Notes under the pieces: generated by a model
What the model saw: only the letters and a program-made list of their open reading frames with translations
Told to the model about the DNA's origin: nothing
Databases searched by the model: none
Shown: piece after piece, positions 33,405 through 41,819 of the stretch
Layout: every line of letters starts with the position of its first letter
Position numbering within the stretch: the first letter of the stretch is position 1
Translations under genes and position numbers: made by a program
Source: Actinoplanes campanulatus
GTDB taxonomy: Bacteria; Actinomycetota; Actinomycetes; Mycobacteriales; Micromonosporaceae
DNA: 64,000 nt
Direction of reading: 5' to 3'
Assembly: GCF_014647795.1 (NCBI RefSeq)
Contig: NZ_BMPW01000005.1
Location: 124,001 to 188,000 of the forward strand

Positions 33405-33864
33405 CCACCGGGAACGGCGTGCACCCGAGGCTCGCGTAGAGATCACGCGCTGGCGCGTGGAAGCCGTCCCCTCCGGTGCCGATCGTCACGACCTCGGCGC
33501 CGGCCTGCTTGAGCAGCGCGAACGCGTGCTCGCACAGCGCCGCGCCGACGCCCGTCCGGCGGCTGGCCGCCGACACCGCGACGTGGGTGATCTCGCCGTT
33601 GCGGGCGGCGGGCACGACCGTCCAGGCGACGAACCCGCCGATCCGGCCGTCGATCTCCGCGACCGCGACGTGCTTGTGCTCCTCTGGCGCGTGCAGGCGC
33701 GGGATCTGCTCGGCGTACTCCTGCCGCCAGCCGGCGTCCTGGTTGGCGAAGATCTCCTCGCCGACCGCGGGCCGGAAGGACTCCTCGTGGAACGGCCCGA
33801 ACACGTCGACGGCCAGCGCCACGACGGTGGCCACATCACTCTCGGACATGGAACGGATGAACAT
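33382..33864 (-). CDS. GNAT family N-acetyltransferase
   Basis: 160 residues from ATG 33864 (the frame is open slightly further upstream). GNAT motif A is visible as ITHVAVSAASRRTGVGAALC, with Q/R-x-x-G-x-G/A, and the end YASLGCTPFPVVTYYRR is typical. It acetylates an unknown amine. No functional link to the overlapping hemerythrin gene is evident beyond convergence. Confidence 0.88.
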   Translation of the reverse strand: MFIRSMSESDVATVVALAVDVFGPFHEESFRPAVGEEIFANQDAGWRQEYAEQIPRLHAPEEHKHVAVAEIDGRIGGFVAWTVVPAARNGEITHVAVSAASRRTGVGAALCEHAFALLKQAGAEVVTIGTGGDGFHAPARDLYASLGCTPFPVVTYYRRL

Positions 33865-34030
33865 GTGTCTGCCTCTCGGGGAGTTGATACCAGCAAAAAT
33901 GGGCATCAACCGGCCGCGACGCAGCGAGCCGCGACTCGTCTGATCAGCGACCGGTCAGACGAGGCGAGTGCGGTTGGCGGCAAACAATGTCATGCGCGCA
34001 CCGTACCAGGACCGGCCGCCCGGGCGCGGC

Positions 34031-34873
34031 CTAGTGCAGAGCGGCGAGTTTCGCCGGGTCGGTGATGATGTGGATGGCGGTGATCCGGCCTTCGGCGACC
34101 TCGAAGGCGACGGCCGAGAGCGGTGTTCCGTCGGCACGCAGGGAGATGTGCCCGGGACGGCCGTCGAGCAGCACCGGACGATGGCTGGCCACCTCACCGG
34201 AGAACCTGCGGGCGCCGGCCGCGACCTCGGTGGCGCCGATGGTGACGATCATGCCGTCGGGCGTGTCCACGGTCAGTTTCACGTTCGGGTCCAGGACCCG
34301 CAGGAGCGCCTCGAAGTCGCCGGCGAGGGCGGCGGCCCGGAACGCCGCGACCACCTGCCGGTACTCGCGGCCGGGGCCCGCCGGCCGGTCCGTGGCACGG
34401 ACCTTCCGGCGGGCGCGGCTGGCGATCATCTTGGTGGCGTCGGGCGACTTCCCGAGGATCTGCCCGATCTCCTGGAACGGCACCGCGAACATGTCGTGCA
34501 GGACGAACGCCAGCCGTTCGCTCGGGGTGAGCGAGTCGAGCACCACGAGCAGGGCGACGCCGACCGCGTCGGCGAGCAGCGCCTGCTCGTCCGGCGCGGG
34601 CTCGTCGGCGGGCGTCACCACGAGGCCGTACTCGCTCTCGGGGTGTGCCCGCCGGGATCGCAGCAGGTCCAGGCTGAGGCGGCCGACGACCGTGGTCAGC
34701 CACCCGGCCAGGTTGTCGATGGCCGTCGCGTCCTGGCGGACGAGGCGGATCCAGGCCTCCTGGACCACGTCCTCGGCGTCGGCGTGCGAGCCCAGCATCC
34801 GGTACGCGACGGCGCGCAGCCGGTCGCGCTGGGCTTCGAACATCTCGGCCAGGCCGGACGGCTCATCGGTCAT
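34031..34873 (-). CDS. ECF41-like sigma factor with SnoaL domain (SigJ type)
   Basis: 280 residues. Region 2: LRAVAYRMLGSHADAEDVVQEAWIR; region 4: LTPSERLAFVLHDMFAVPFQ, then KSPDATKMIASRARRKV. The C-terminal NTF2-like extension ends with HIITDPAKLAALH, close to the conserved NPDKL-type end of ECF41 factors, whose extension regulates promoter activity. In this group the usual neighbour is a carboxymuconolactone decarboxylase, oxidoreductase or epimerase gene. Here a VOC protein precedes it with an ATGA overlap, so the pair is translationally coupled. Confidence 0.92.
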   Translation of the reverse strand: MTDEPSGLAEMFEAQRDRLRAVAYRMLGSHADAEDVVQEAWIRLVRQDATAIDNLAGWLTTVVGRLSLDLLRSRRAHPESEYGLVVTPADEPAPDEQALLADAVGVALLVVLDSLTPSERLAFVLHDMFAVPFQEIGQILGKSPDATKMIASRARRKVRATDRPAGPGREYRQVVAAFRAAALAGDFEALLRVLDPNVKLTVDTPDGMIVTIGATEVAAGARRFSGEVASHRPVLLDGRPGHISLRADGTPLSAVAFEVAEGRITAIHIITDPAKLAALH

Positions 34874-35241
34874 CGGGCGTGCCGCTCCCGGAGCGCGATC
34901 CGGTTGCCGTCCGGGTCGATGGCCTCGACGCGGACGCCGAACGGATAATCCGCGGGTTCGCCCTCGAAGGCGACGCCGCGCCCCCGCATGGCGTCGAAAT
35001 CCTTGCGCAGGTCGTCGGATTCGAGGAACACCGGGCTGGGCGTGCCCGGGTTCCCGGCGGCCGGCGGGTACGGCCAGAGGAGCAGTTGCACGGGGCTGCC
35101 GGGGACGCCGACGGTGAGGAAACGGCCCTGGGGCCCCGGGTGGTCGATGCGCTTCTCCAGGCCGAGGCCCTCGGTGTAGAACTCGAGCGCGCGGTCCTGG
35201 TCGGTGACGTTGATCGTCACGTACATGAGGTTGATCAGCAT
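34870..35241 (-). CDS. VOC (glyoxalase/bleomycin-resistance) family protein
   Basis: 123 residues from ATG 35241 (GTG 35247 is also in frame). A paired beta-alpha-beta fold: NLMYVTINVTDQDRALEFYT at the start and FGVRVEAIDPDGNRIALRE at the end, where the final Glu-type ligand pattern D-P-D-G-N appears. It may bind a metal and a small ligand. It overlaps the sigma-factor start by four bases and probably acts in the same stress response. Confidence 0.9.
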   Translation of the reverse strand: MLINLMYVTINVTDQDRALEFYTEGLGLEKRIDHPGPQGRFLTVGVPGSPVQLLLWPYPPAAGNPGTPSPVFLESDDLRKDFDAMRGRGVAFEGEPADYPFGVRVEAIDPDGNRIALRERHAR

Positions 35242-35292
35242 ACCCACATGACGAGCGCCGCCGGGGAAAGGTAACAGGGCCCGGTCACTAAT

Positions 35293-36090
35293 ATGTCGAT
35301 CATGCTGAGCTGGCAGACCGGACTCAGTGGTTTCCTCGCCGGGCTGCTGATCTCGATCGTCACCGCGCCGGTCGGTGTGTCGGGCGCGGTGTTCCTGCTG
35401 TCGGTCCAGCTCAGCGTGCTGAACGTGCCCAGTCCGGCGGTCACCCCCACGAATCTGTTGTACAACGTCGTCTCCGGGCCGGGTGCGCTGGCCCGGTACC
35501 GCCGCAACGGGCAGCTCACCGGTCCGCTCGCCCGGCTGCTGATCGCCGGCACGGTCCCCGGCGTGGTCCTGGGCGCGCTGATCCGGGTCTTCGCCATCCC
35601 CGGACCCCGGGTCTTCCGGCTGGTCGCCGCCGCGGTGCTGCTTCCGCTGGGGCTGTGGCTCTGCGCCCGGGCGGTGCGCCCCGGCGTCCGCGACCGGCCG
35701 GCGCTGTCGCGGCGCACCATCCTCGGTTTGAGCATCGTCACCGGTACGGTCGGCGGCATCTACGGCATCGGCGGCGGCTCCGTCCTCGGCCCGATCCTGG
35801 CCGGCCGCGGCACGCCGATGTCCCGGATCGCGCCGGCTGCCCTGGCCTCCACGTTCGTCACCTCGATCGTCGGCGCGGCCACCTACGGCATCCTCGCCCT
35901 GGTCACCACCGGTGACATCGCCCCGTACTGGGCGCTCGGCCTGCTCTGCGGGGCCGGCGGTCTGCTCGGCGGCTACCTGGGCGCCCGGCTCCAGCCCTAC
36001 CTGCCGGAGCGGGTCCTGCGCCTACTGCTGGGCGCGCTCGCCACCGCCCTCGCGGTCCTCTATCTGGTCCAGGGCCTGACCCTGGTCTGA
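35293..36090 (+). CDS. TauE/SafE family membrane transporter
   Basis: 265 residues with seven or eight membrane helices. Repeat motifs of the family are seen: GLLISIVTAPVGVSGAVFLL near the start, and ILGLSIVTGTVGGIYGIGGG with SVLGPIL in the second half. TauE/SafE proteins export sulfite, sulfoacetate or related anions. The substrate is not predictable without a sulfur-metabolism neighbour. The 3' end runs 69 bp into the convergent TetR gene. Confidence 0.9.
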   Translation: MSIMLSWQTGLSGFLAGLLISIVTAPVGVSGAVFLLSVQLSVLNVPSPAVTPTNLLYNVVSGPGALARYRRNGQLTGPLARLLIAGTVPGVVLGALIRVFAIPGPRVFRLVAAAVLLPLGLWLCARAVRPGVRDRPALSRRTILGLSIVTGTVGGIYGIGGGSVLGPILAGRGTPMSRIAPAALASTFVTSIVGAATYGILALVTTGDIAPYWALGLLCGAGGLLGGYLGARLQPYLPERVLRLLLGALATALAVLYLVQGLTLV

Positions 36091-36669
36091 GCCGCGGCCG
36101 TGGACGAGCGGCAGGAACACCTCGTCCACGATCTCGACCAGCACCGCGTCGGGCACGGAGGGGTGGCCGCGCATCGCGTACTCGGCGCGCAGCAGCATCA
36201 TCGGCGTCGTGGCGACCCGGGGGTGCGCGGCCGCGGTCGGCGCCTCGCCCCGCGCGGCCGCCCGGCGCAGCATGGTGAGCCAGGCCCGGTCCATGGTGTC
36301 GGCGCCGGAGCGCTCGCGCATGTGGGTGAGCAGTTCCGGGTCGTCGGCCGCGGCGGCGAGCAGGCCGCGCAGGATGGCGCCGTACGGCGAGGACCACGTC
36401 TGGTTGGCCCGTCGCAGCATCTCCAGGGCGTCGCCGCGCAGGCTGCCGGTGTCCGGGTCGGGCATCACGGCGTCGGTGAGGTGGCGGTAGGCCGCGATGC
36501 CGAGCGCGGCCCGGTGCGGCCACCTGCGGTAGATCGCGTTCTTGTTGGTCCCGGCCCGGGCTGCGACCCGGTCCATGGTCATCCCCGCATACCCGGACTC
36601 GCGTAGTTCCTCCGCTGCCGCGCGCAGGATCGCCTGCTCCAGTTCCTCGCCCCGGCGCCTCGTGCTCAC
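36022..36669 (-). CDS. TetR family transcriptional regulator
   Basis: 215 residues from GTG 36669. The N-terminal helix-turn-helix is AILRAAAEELRESGYAGMTM, DRVAARAGTNKNAIYRRWPHR. The C-terminal ligand domain is of ordinary length, with a charged tail (DQIEDREGGGERAQQ) that reads into the opposite transporter gene and may be non-essential. It faces a TIM-barrel-like gene across 67 bp holding two identical half-site palindromes, its likely operators. Confidence 0.93.
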   Translation of the reverse strand: MSTRRRGEELEQAILRAAAEELRESGYAGMTMDRVAARAGTNKNAIYRRWPHRAALGIAAYRHLTDAVMPDPDTGSLRGDALEMLRRANQTWSSPYGAILRGLLAAAADDPELLTHMRERSGADTMDRAWLTMLRRAAARGEAPTAAAHPRVATTPMMLLRAEYAMRGHPSVPDAVLVEIVDEVFLPLVHGRGSDQGQALDQIEDREGGGERAQQ

Positions 36670-36678
36670 GCCTTGCAG

Positions 36679-36714
36679 GGTACTGCACGTACCCTATACG
36701 GTACGCGCCGTACC
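36679..36714. promoter_or_regulatory. Two GGTAC-N5-GTACC palindromes, probable TetR operators
   Basis: Palindromes at 36679-36693 (spacer TGCAC) and 36700-36714 (spacer GCGCC) have identical arms. Their centres are 21 bp apart, two helical turns, so two dimers would bind one face. They lie between the divergent TetR gene and the gene at 36737, a usual autoregulated layout. Confidence 0.7.
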
Positions 36715-36736
36715 TTAGAGCGAAGGGAACCCGCTG

Positions 36737-37741
36737 ATGCGCGTCTTCGGCATGAACTACGACACCGGCTTCGTCAGCGCCGGCTCCACCACCCACGAGC
36801 CTTTCGACCCCGAGACGGTACGGCGTGACCTGCACGTCATCCGCGATGAACTGCACTGCGACGCCGTCCGCGTCAGCGGCGGAATCCAGGACCGGCTGGA
36901 ACTGACCGCCCGTCTGGCGGCCGAAGCCGGCCTCGAGGTCTGGTACTGCCCGTTCACCAACGGCCTCGACCGTGACCAGTTGATGGCGTTCCTGCTCGAC
37001 GGGGCCGAGCGGGCCGAGCGGCTGCGGCAGGCCGGTGCCCCGGTCGTCTATCTCACCGGCTCCGAGATCGCCATGTTCACCGACGGCTTCCTGCCCGGTC
37101 GCGACCTGCCCGAACGCATGGCCCTGTTCGCCGACCCGATGCGGATGCGGGAGGCGATCCCGGCCGCCCGCGCCGCGGTCCGCGACTTCCTGGCCGAGGC
37201 GGTGCCCGCCGTGCGCGAACGGTTCGGCGGCCCGATCGGTTACGCCTCGATCCCCCTCGAGGACGTCGACTGGTCGCTGTTCGACATCATCGCCAGCGAC
37301 GCCGGTTACCGGGACGCCACCAACGCCGCCGCCTTCCCGCAGAGCCTGGCAGCCGCGGTGGGCCAGGGCAAACCCTACGCGGCCACCGAGTTCGGCTGCT
37401 GCACGTTCCGCGGCGCGGCCGCCGTCGCGGGGGCGTCCGAGCCGGTGACGTACGACGAGCACGGCCGTGCCGCGAAACTCACCGCCGGCCTGGAACGCGA
37501 CGAGCAGGAGCAGGCCCGGTACGTGATGGACCTGCTGCACGACTACGAGGCCGGTGGCGTGGAGGCGGCGTTCGTCTACACCTTCGCCAACCGTCACCTG
37601 CCGACCACCGGCGACCCGGCCCACGACTTCGACCTGGCCGCCCGCGGCATCGTCCGGGTCCTGCCGGACGGCTCCTGGACCCCGAAGGCCGCCTTCCACG
37701 CCCTGGCCGCATACGGCCGCGGCCGGCGAGGCCTCGAATAG
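36737..37741 (+). CDS. TIM-barrel glycoside-hydrolase-like protein
   Basis: 334 residues. The order of strands (MRVFGMNYDTGF, CDAVRVSGG, GLEVWYCPF, PVVYLTGSEIAMF, PIGYASIPLEDVDWSLFDII, YAATEFGCCTF, AAFVYTFANRH) suggests a (beta/alpha)8 barrel. Conserved Glu in TGSEIAMF and TEFGCC could be the acid/base and nucleophile of a clan A glycosidase. Relatives are often labelled abortive infection protein in actinomycete genomes, without clear proof. No signal peptide is seen, so it acts in the cytoplasm. Divergent TetR control is likely. Confidence 0.6.
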   Translation: MRVFGMNYDTGFVSAGSTTHEPFDPETVRRDLHVIRDELHCDAVRVSGGIQDRLELTARLAAEAGLEVWYCPFTNGLDRDQLMAFLLDGAERAERLRQAGAPVVYLTGSEIAMFTDGFLPGRDLPERMALFADPMRMREAIPAARAAVRDFLAEAVPAVRERFGGPIGYASIPLEDVDWSLFDIIASDAGYRDATNAAAFPQSLAAAVGQGKPYAATEFGCCTFRGAAAVAGASEPVTYDEHGRAAKLTAGLERDEQEQARYVMDLLHDYEAGGVEAAFVYTFANRHLPTTGDPAHDFDLAARGIVRVLPDGSWTPKAAFHALAAYGRGRRGLE

Positions 37742-37777
37742 GCCCGCCGGTCGCGGTCAACTTCACGGTCGGAGCGA

Positions 37778-39382
37778 TCAGGTACGGAAGCGCGCCACCA
37801 GGGTCTGCAACTCGTTGGCCATCGTGCTCAGCTCGGTGACCGCCTGCCGGGACTGGGCGGCACCCTCGGTGGTCCGCTCGGAGGCGGACGCCAGCCCGGC
37901 CACACCGCCCGCGATGGTCTCCGCGCCGTCGGCGACCGCGGTGATGCCGCGGTTCATCTCGGCGGTGGTGGCGGTCTGCTCCTCCACCGCCGAGGCGATG
38001 GTGGTCTGGAAGCTGTTGATCTGCTCGATCACCGAGGTGATCTGGCTGATCGCCTCGACCGCGCCGGCGGTGTCGGACTGGATCGCCGCGACCCGGCGGG
38101 TGATGTCCTCGGTGGCCCGGGCGGTCTCCTGCGCGAGGTCCTTCACCTCGGAGGCCACCACGGCGAACCCCTTACCGGCCTCGCCGGCACGCGCCGCCTC
38201 GATGGTGGCGTTGAGGGCGAGCAGGTTGGTCTGCTCGGCGATCGCGGTGATCGCCTGCACCACGCTGGCGATCTCCGCCGACGAGGCGCCCAGCTTGTCG
38301 ATGTGCACGCTGGTCGACCGGGCCACGTCCACGGCCTGGTTGGCGACGTCGGCCGCCCGGGAGGTGCTCTGCGCGATCTCCCGGATCGACTCGGCCATCT
38401 CCTGCGCGCCGGCGGCGACCGCGCCGACGTTCGACGACACCGAGGCGGCGGCGCCGGACATGTCACGGGCCTGCGTGGACGAACCGGCGGCGGTCTCCTC
38501 GATGGCCCCGGCCGTCATGGTCATCTCCTCGGCGGCGGCCGCCAGGGTGTGCGCCGAGGCGGCGGCCTGGGCGACGACCGTACGCATGTTGAGCTGTGCC
38601 TCGTCGAGAGCCTGCGCCATCTGGCCGACCTCGTCGTTGGACTTGACGTCCGCGGTGACCGTCAGGTCGCCGTCGGCCATCGCCTTGAGCGCGGCACGCA
38701 CGCGCTCCAGCGGCCGGGTGATGGAGGTGACGATGATCCGCGCGATCACGATGAGTACGAACGTGCCGACCAGGGCGCTGATGATCAGGACAAGCTGTGC
38801 CTGGTCCCGGGTGTCGGCGGCCTCCTGGGTCGCCTCGGCGACCCGGGCGGCGAACAGCGCACGCTCGTTCTCCAGCACCGCGCTCGTCAGGTAGTTGTCG
38901 ACGTCGATCTGTTCCCACGCCAGGCGGGCCTCGGCCTGGTCGGCCACCGCCCCGCTGACGAACCGCTCGATCACCTGGGTGTAGTCCTGGTAGACCGCCT
39001 GAATCCGGCCGACGGCCGCGGTCAGGTCGCTGTCGAGCTCGACGGACTCGAGGTCGCCCAGCAGCTTGTCGGCCTCGCCGAGGCGGGCCTTGAGCAGCGC
39101 GGTCTGCTCGCCGGCATCGCCGCGGGTGATCGCCTGGAGGCCGTTGACCTTGAGTTCGCTGGCGACCCGGTCGAGGCGCAACACGATCGCGCTGGCGGCG
39201 TTCAGGCGGGTGAGACGTTCCGCGGTGTCGTCCGCCACGTGGTTGTTGTAGAGGGTCACGCCGACGCAGGCGCCTACGGCGAGCACGCCGGCCCCGACCA
39301 GGGCGGTCAGTTTCGCCCAGACCGGGGCGTCTCGGAGAGCGCTGTTCTTCAGCACCTCGGGCTTCCTTTCGGTGGCGTTCAT
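37778..39382 (-). CDS. Methyl-accepting chemotaxis protein coupled to a sugar-binding lipoprotein
   Basis: 534 residues from ATG 39382, whose A is shared with the TGA of the upstream gene. N-terminal helix ([20 protein letters not shown]), a four-helix-type sensor (to about 200), second helix ([20 protein letters not shown]), HAMP ([19 protein letters not shown]) and signalling tip [19 protein letters not shown]. It relays to CheA, which must be elsewhere. Cotranscription with a solute-binding protein and no permease suggests that the lipoprotein presents sugar to this receptor, as ribose- and galactose-binding proteins do to Trg, or ChvE to its partners. Confidence 0.93.
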   Translation of the reverse strand: MNATERKPEVLKNSALRDAPVWAKLTALVGAGVLAVGACVGVTLYNNHVADDTAERLTRLNAASAIVLRLDRVASELKVNGLQAITRGDAGEQTALLKARLGEADKLLGDLESVELDSDLTAAVGRIQAVYQDYTQVIERFVSGAVADQAEARLAWEQIDVDNYLTSAVLENERALFAARVAEATQEAADTRDQAQLVLIISALVGTFVLIVIARIIVTSITRPLERVRAALKAMADGDLTVTADVKSNDEVGQMAQALDEAQLNMRTVVAQAAASAHTLAAAAEEMTMTAGAIEETAAGSSTQARDMSGAAASVSSNVGAVAAGAQEMAESIREIAQSTSRAADVANQAVDVARSTSVHIDKLGASSAEIASVVQAITAIAEQTNLLALNATIEAARAGEAGKGFAVVASEVKDLAQETARATEDITRRVAAIQSDTAGAVEAISQITSVIEQINSFQTTIASAVEEQTATTAEMNRGITAVADGAETIAGGVAGLASASERTTEGAAQSRQAVTELSTMANELQTLVARFRT

Positions 39383-40464
39383 CACGCGGCGATCTGCTCG
39401 GCGGTGTAGTACCCGCCGTCGACGAGGACGCGCTCGTAGTTCGACTGGTCCACGTTCACCGGCTGCAACAGGAAGGTCGGCACGATCTCGACCCCGTTGT
39501 GGTACTGCTTGGTGTCGTTGACCATCGGCTTCTCATCGGTGAGCACGGCGTCGGTCATCTGGACGGCGACCTTCGCCAGCTCGCGGGTGTCCTTGTAGAC
39601 CGTCTGGGTCTGCTTACCGGCGGCGATCAGCTTCACCGAGTCCAGCTCGGCGTCCTGCCCGGTCACCACCGGCAGCGGACGGCCCTTGGTGCCGTAGCCG
39701 GCCTCCTCGAGGGCGGCCAGGATGCCGCGGGCGATCCCGTCGTTGGGTGCCAGGACCGCGTCGACCTTGGCGCTGCCGTAAGCGGACTTCAGCAGCCCGG
39801 CCATCCGCTTCTGCCCCACCGCGTTGTCCCAGCGCAGGATCCCGACCCGCTCGAACTTCGTCTCGCCACTGCGCACCACCAGCTTGCCGGAGGAGATGTA
39901 CGGCTTGAGCACGCTCATCGCCCCGTTGAAGAAGAAGGTGGCGTTGTTGTCGTCGGGCGACCCGGCGAACAGTTCGATGTTGAACGGGCCCTTCGCGGTC
40001 TTCAGCTTGAGCGCGTCCACGATCGCGCCGCCCTGCTCGACACCGACCTTGTAGTTGTCGAACGTCGCGTAGTAGTCGATGTCGCCGCTGTCGCGGATCA
40101 GCCGGTCATAGGCGATCACCGGGATGTCGGCGCTGGCCGCCTTGGAGAGCACGCTCTTGAGGGCGGTGCCGTCGATCGCGCCGATCACCAGGGCGCTGAC
40201 CTTCGCGTCGACCATCGCGTCGATCTGGTCGACCTGCCGCTGAATGTCGTCGTCGGCGTACTGCATGTCGGTGCGGTAGCCGAGCAGCTCGAACTGCTTC
40301 ACCATGTTCTCACCGTCAGCGATCCACCGCTCCGACGTCTTCGTCGGCATGGCGAGCCCGATGACGCCGCCCGGGGCGGCAGTCGTCGTCTCGCCATCGC
40401 CGCCGCATGCTGCCGTCGTAGCCAGCAACGCCGCCGTCGCCGCCCATGCCACCCATCGTGCCAC
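39382..40464 (-). CDS. Sugar-binding lipoprotein, XylF/ChvE-like
   Basis: 360 residues from GTG 40464 (GGGGGAG upstream). The signal peptide ends with lipobox TAAC (Cys at about 20), so it is lipid-anchored. The mature part is a periplasmic-binding-protein type I fold: [94 protein letters not shown]. The DNxKVG and TGQDAE segments match D-xylose/multiple-sugar binding proteins. No ATPase or permease genes are present. The following gene is a chemoreceptor, so sensing rather than uptake is the likely job. Confidence 0.92.
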   Translation of the reverse strand: MARWVAWAATAALLATTAACGGDGETTTAAPGGVIGLAMPTKTSERWIADGENMVKQFELLGYRTDMQYADDDIQRQVDQIDAMVDAKVSALVIGAIDGTALKSVLSKAASADIPVIAYDRLIRDSGDIDYYATFDNYKVGVEQGGAIVDALKLKTAKGPFNIELFAGSPDDNNATFFFNGAMSVLKPYISSGKLVVRSGETKFERVGILRWDNAVGQKRMAGLLKSAYGSAKVDAVLAPNDGIARGILAALEEAGYGTKGRPLPVVTGQDAELDSVKLIAAGKQTQTVYKDTRELAKVAVQMTDAVLTDEKPMVNDTKQYHNGVEIVPTFLLQPVNVDQSNYERVLVDGGYYTAEQIAA

Positions 40465-40514
40465 CGGAACTCCCCCTGTTCGCGTCGAAGCCGGCTCTTC
40501 CGGCTCCGACCCGT

Positions 40515-40542
40515 AAATCGGCCGCGGCGTACCCCGGCTTTA
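40515..40542 (-). promoter_or_regulatory. Sigma28 (FliA)-like promoter of the sugar-sensing operon
   Basis: Minus strand: TAAAGCCG (40542-40535), 12 bases, GCCGATTT (40522-40515). The flagellar sigma consensus is TAAAGTTT-N11-GCCGATAA, so eleven of sixteen box positions match and the spacer is one base long. The box lies 51 bp before GTG 40464 and overlaps the stop of the preceding gene. Confidence 0.55.
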
Positions 40543-41706
40543 GGGGTTATCCGGCCCCGTGAGCAACGTGGCGATCCGGTCGGCGATGGTCCGGGCCGAG
40601 TTCACCTCCGTGGTGGTACGGCCGCGGGTGGCGGCGACCGCGATGGCGATGTCCCGGCCGGGCAGATAGGCCTGTACGGCGGAGTAGCCGGCGAACGACG
40701 GGTCCTGCTTGATCCAGCCGTCCTGGACGTCGATGCCGAGCCCGTAGTGGCGCTGTTCGGTGTGGTGGACGCAGATCGTCGCCGGGCAGGTGCGGGTGGG
40801 GCCGCCGAGGCCGACGGTGCCGGGGTCGAGCAGGGTGCGCTGGGCGCGGGCGGACAGCAGCCGGCCGGTGCCGACGGCGCGTGCCGAGGTGGCGAGGTCG
40901 CAGATGTCGGAGGTGAGGATGGCGCCGTGGGCGGTGGTCCAGGACGGGTTCCAGTAGGTGGAGTCCTCGAACCGGCCGCGTTCGGTGGTGTAGGCGTGCA
41001 GGACCGGGCCGGGAATGACGGCGTCGTCGGTGCTGACGGTGGTGGTGAGGCCGAGCGGCTCGACGATGTTCCGGTGGATCAGACGGTCCAGTGGGGTGCC
41101 GGTGACGCGTTGCAGGATGCGGCCGAGGATGACGAAGTTGGCGTGTGAGTAGCTCCAGTTGGTGCCGGGCTCATACCAGAGCGGCCGGGTCAGGGCGATG
41201 TCGATGAGCTGCTGTTCGGTCCACCGCTGGAACGGGTCGGCGTAGAGCTTGTCGATGAACGGCTGGTAGGTGACGTAGTCGGGGTAGCCGGAGGTGCTGC
41301 TGCCGAGCATGCGCAGGGTGACCTTGTCGGCGCGCGGCAGGTCCGGGTACCAGCGGGCGATCGGCTCGTCGAGGTCGACGACACCCTGCTCGGCCAATTG
41401 CAGGAGCAGAACGGTGAGGTAGGTGATGCCGACCGCTCCAGTCCGGAACCGCATGCCGGTGGTGGCCGGGACGCCGGCCATGGACTGCCCGATGGCGGCG
41501 GTCACGACCTCCTTCCCGCCGACGGTGACCCGGACGATCGTCGCGCTGAGGCCGAGTTCGCGTCCGGCGGCGCGGGCGATGTCCACGATCGTCGCGGCGG
41601 TGCCGTGCGGGCGCGCGGACGGCGCGCATCCGCCTTCCGCGGCGCTGGCCGGGACGGCCAGGCCGAGGGTCGCGGCTACCAACGTGGACAGGACGGCACG
41701 TCGCAT
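40540..41706 (-). CDS. Secreted serine-hydrolase (beta-lactamase/PBP4-like) homologue lacking catalytic residues
   Basis: 388 residues from ATG 41706, with a signal peptide (LSTLVAATLGLAVPASA). Overall fold is class C beta-lactamase-like: LQLAEQGVVDLDEPIARWYP, QLIDIALTRPLWYEPGTNWS, NFVILGRILQRVTGTPLDRLI and HYGLGIDV. Where the family has S-x-x-K, this protein reads FRTGAVGITYL (A91 and I94), and the Y-x-N site is Y186-S-H188. Both the nucleophile and the general base are therefore replaced. It is probably a pseudoenzyme that binds peptidoglycan or a peptide. DUF4239 is divergent, 113 bp away. Confidence 0.88.
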   Translation of the reverse strand: MRRAVLSTLVAATLGLAVPASAAEGGCAPSARPHGTAATIVDIARAAGRELGLSATIVRVTVGGKEVVTAAIGQSMAGVPATTGMRFRTGAVGITYLTVLLLQLAEQGVVDLDEPIARWYPDLPRADKVTLRMLGSSTSGYPDYVTYQPFIDKLYADPFQRWTEQQLIDIALTRPLWYEPGTNWSYSHANFVILGRILQRVTGTPLDRLIHRNIVEPLGLTTTVSTDDAVIPGPVLHAYTTERGRFEDSTYWNPSWTTAHGAILTSDICDLATSARAVGTGRLLSARAQRTLLDPGTVGLGGPTRTCPATICVHHTEQRHYGLGIDVQDGWIKQDPSFAGYSAVQAYLPGRDIAIAVAATRGRTTTEVNSARTIADRIATLLTGPDNP

Positions 41707-41819
41707 TCGCCCATTGTCGGGGACGGGATCTTGCGGCGCCGGAGATCGGGAAAAGGCGTCCGGCCGGCGGCCGCCGGACAAGAATGCCCAGGGGGACCTG
41801 GTCGGAGGGATGCGGCACG

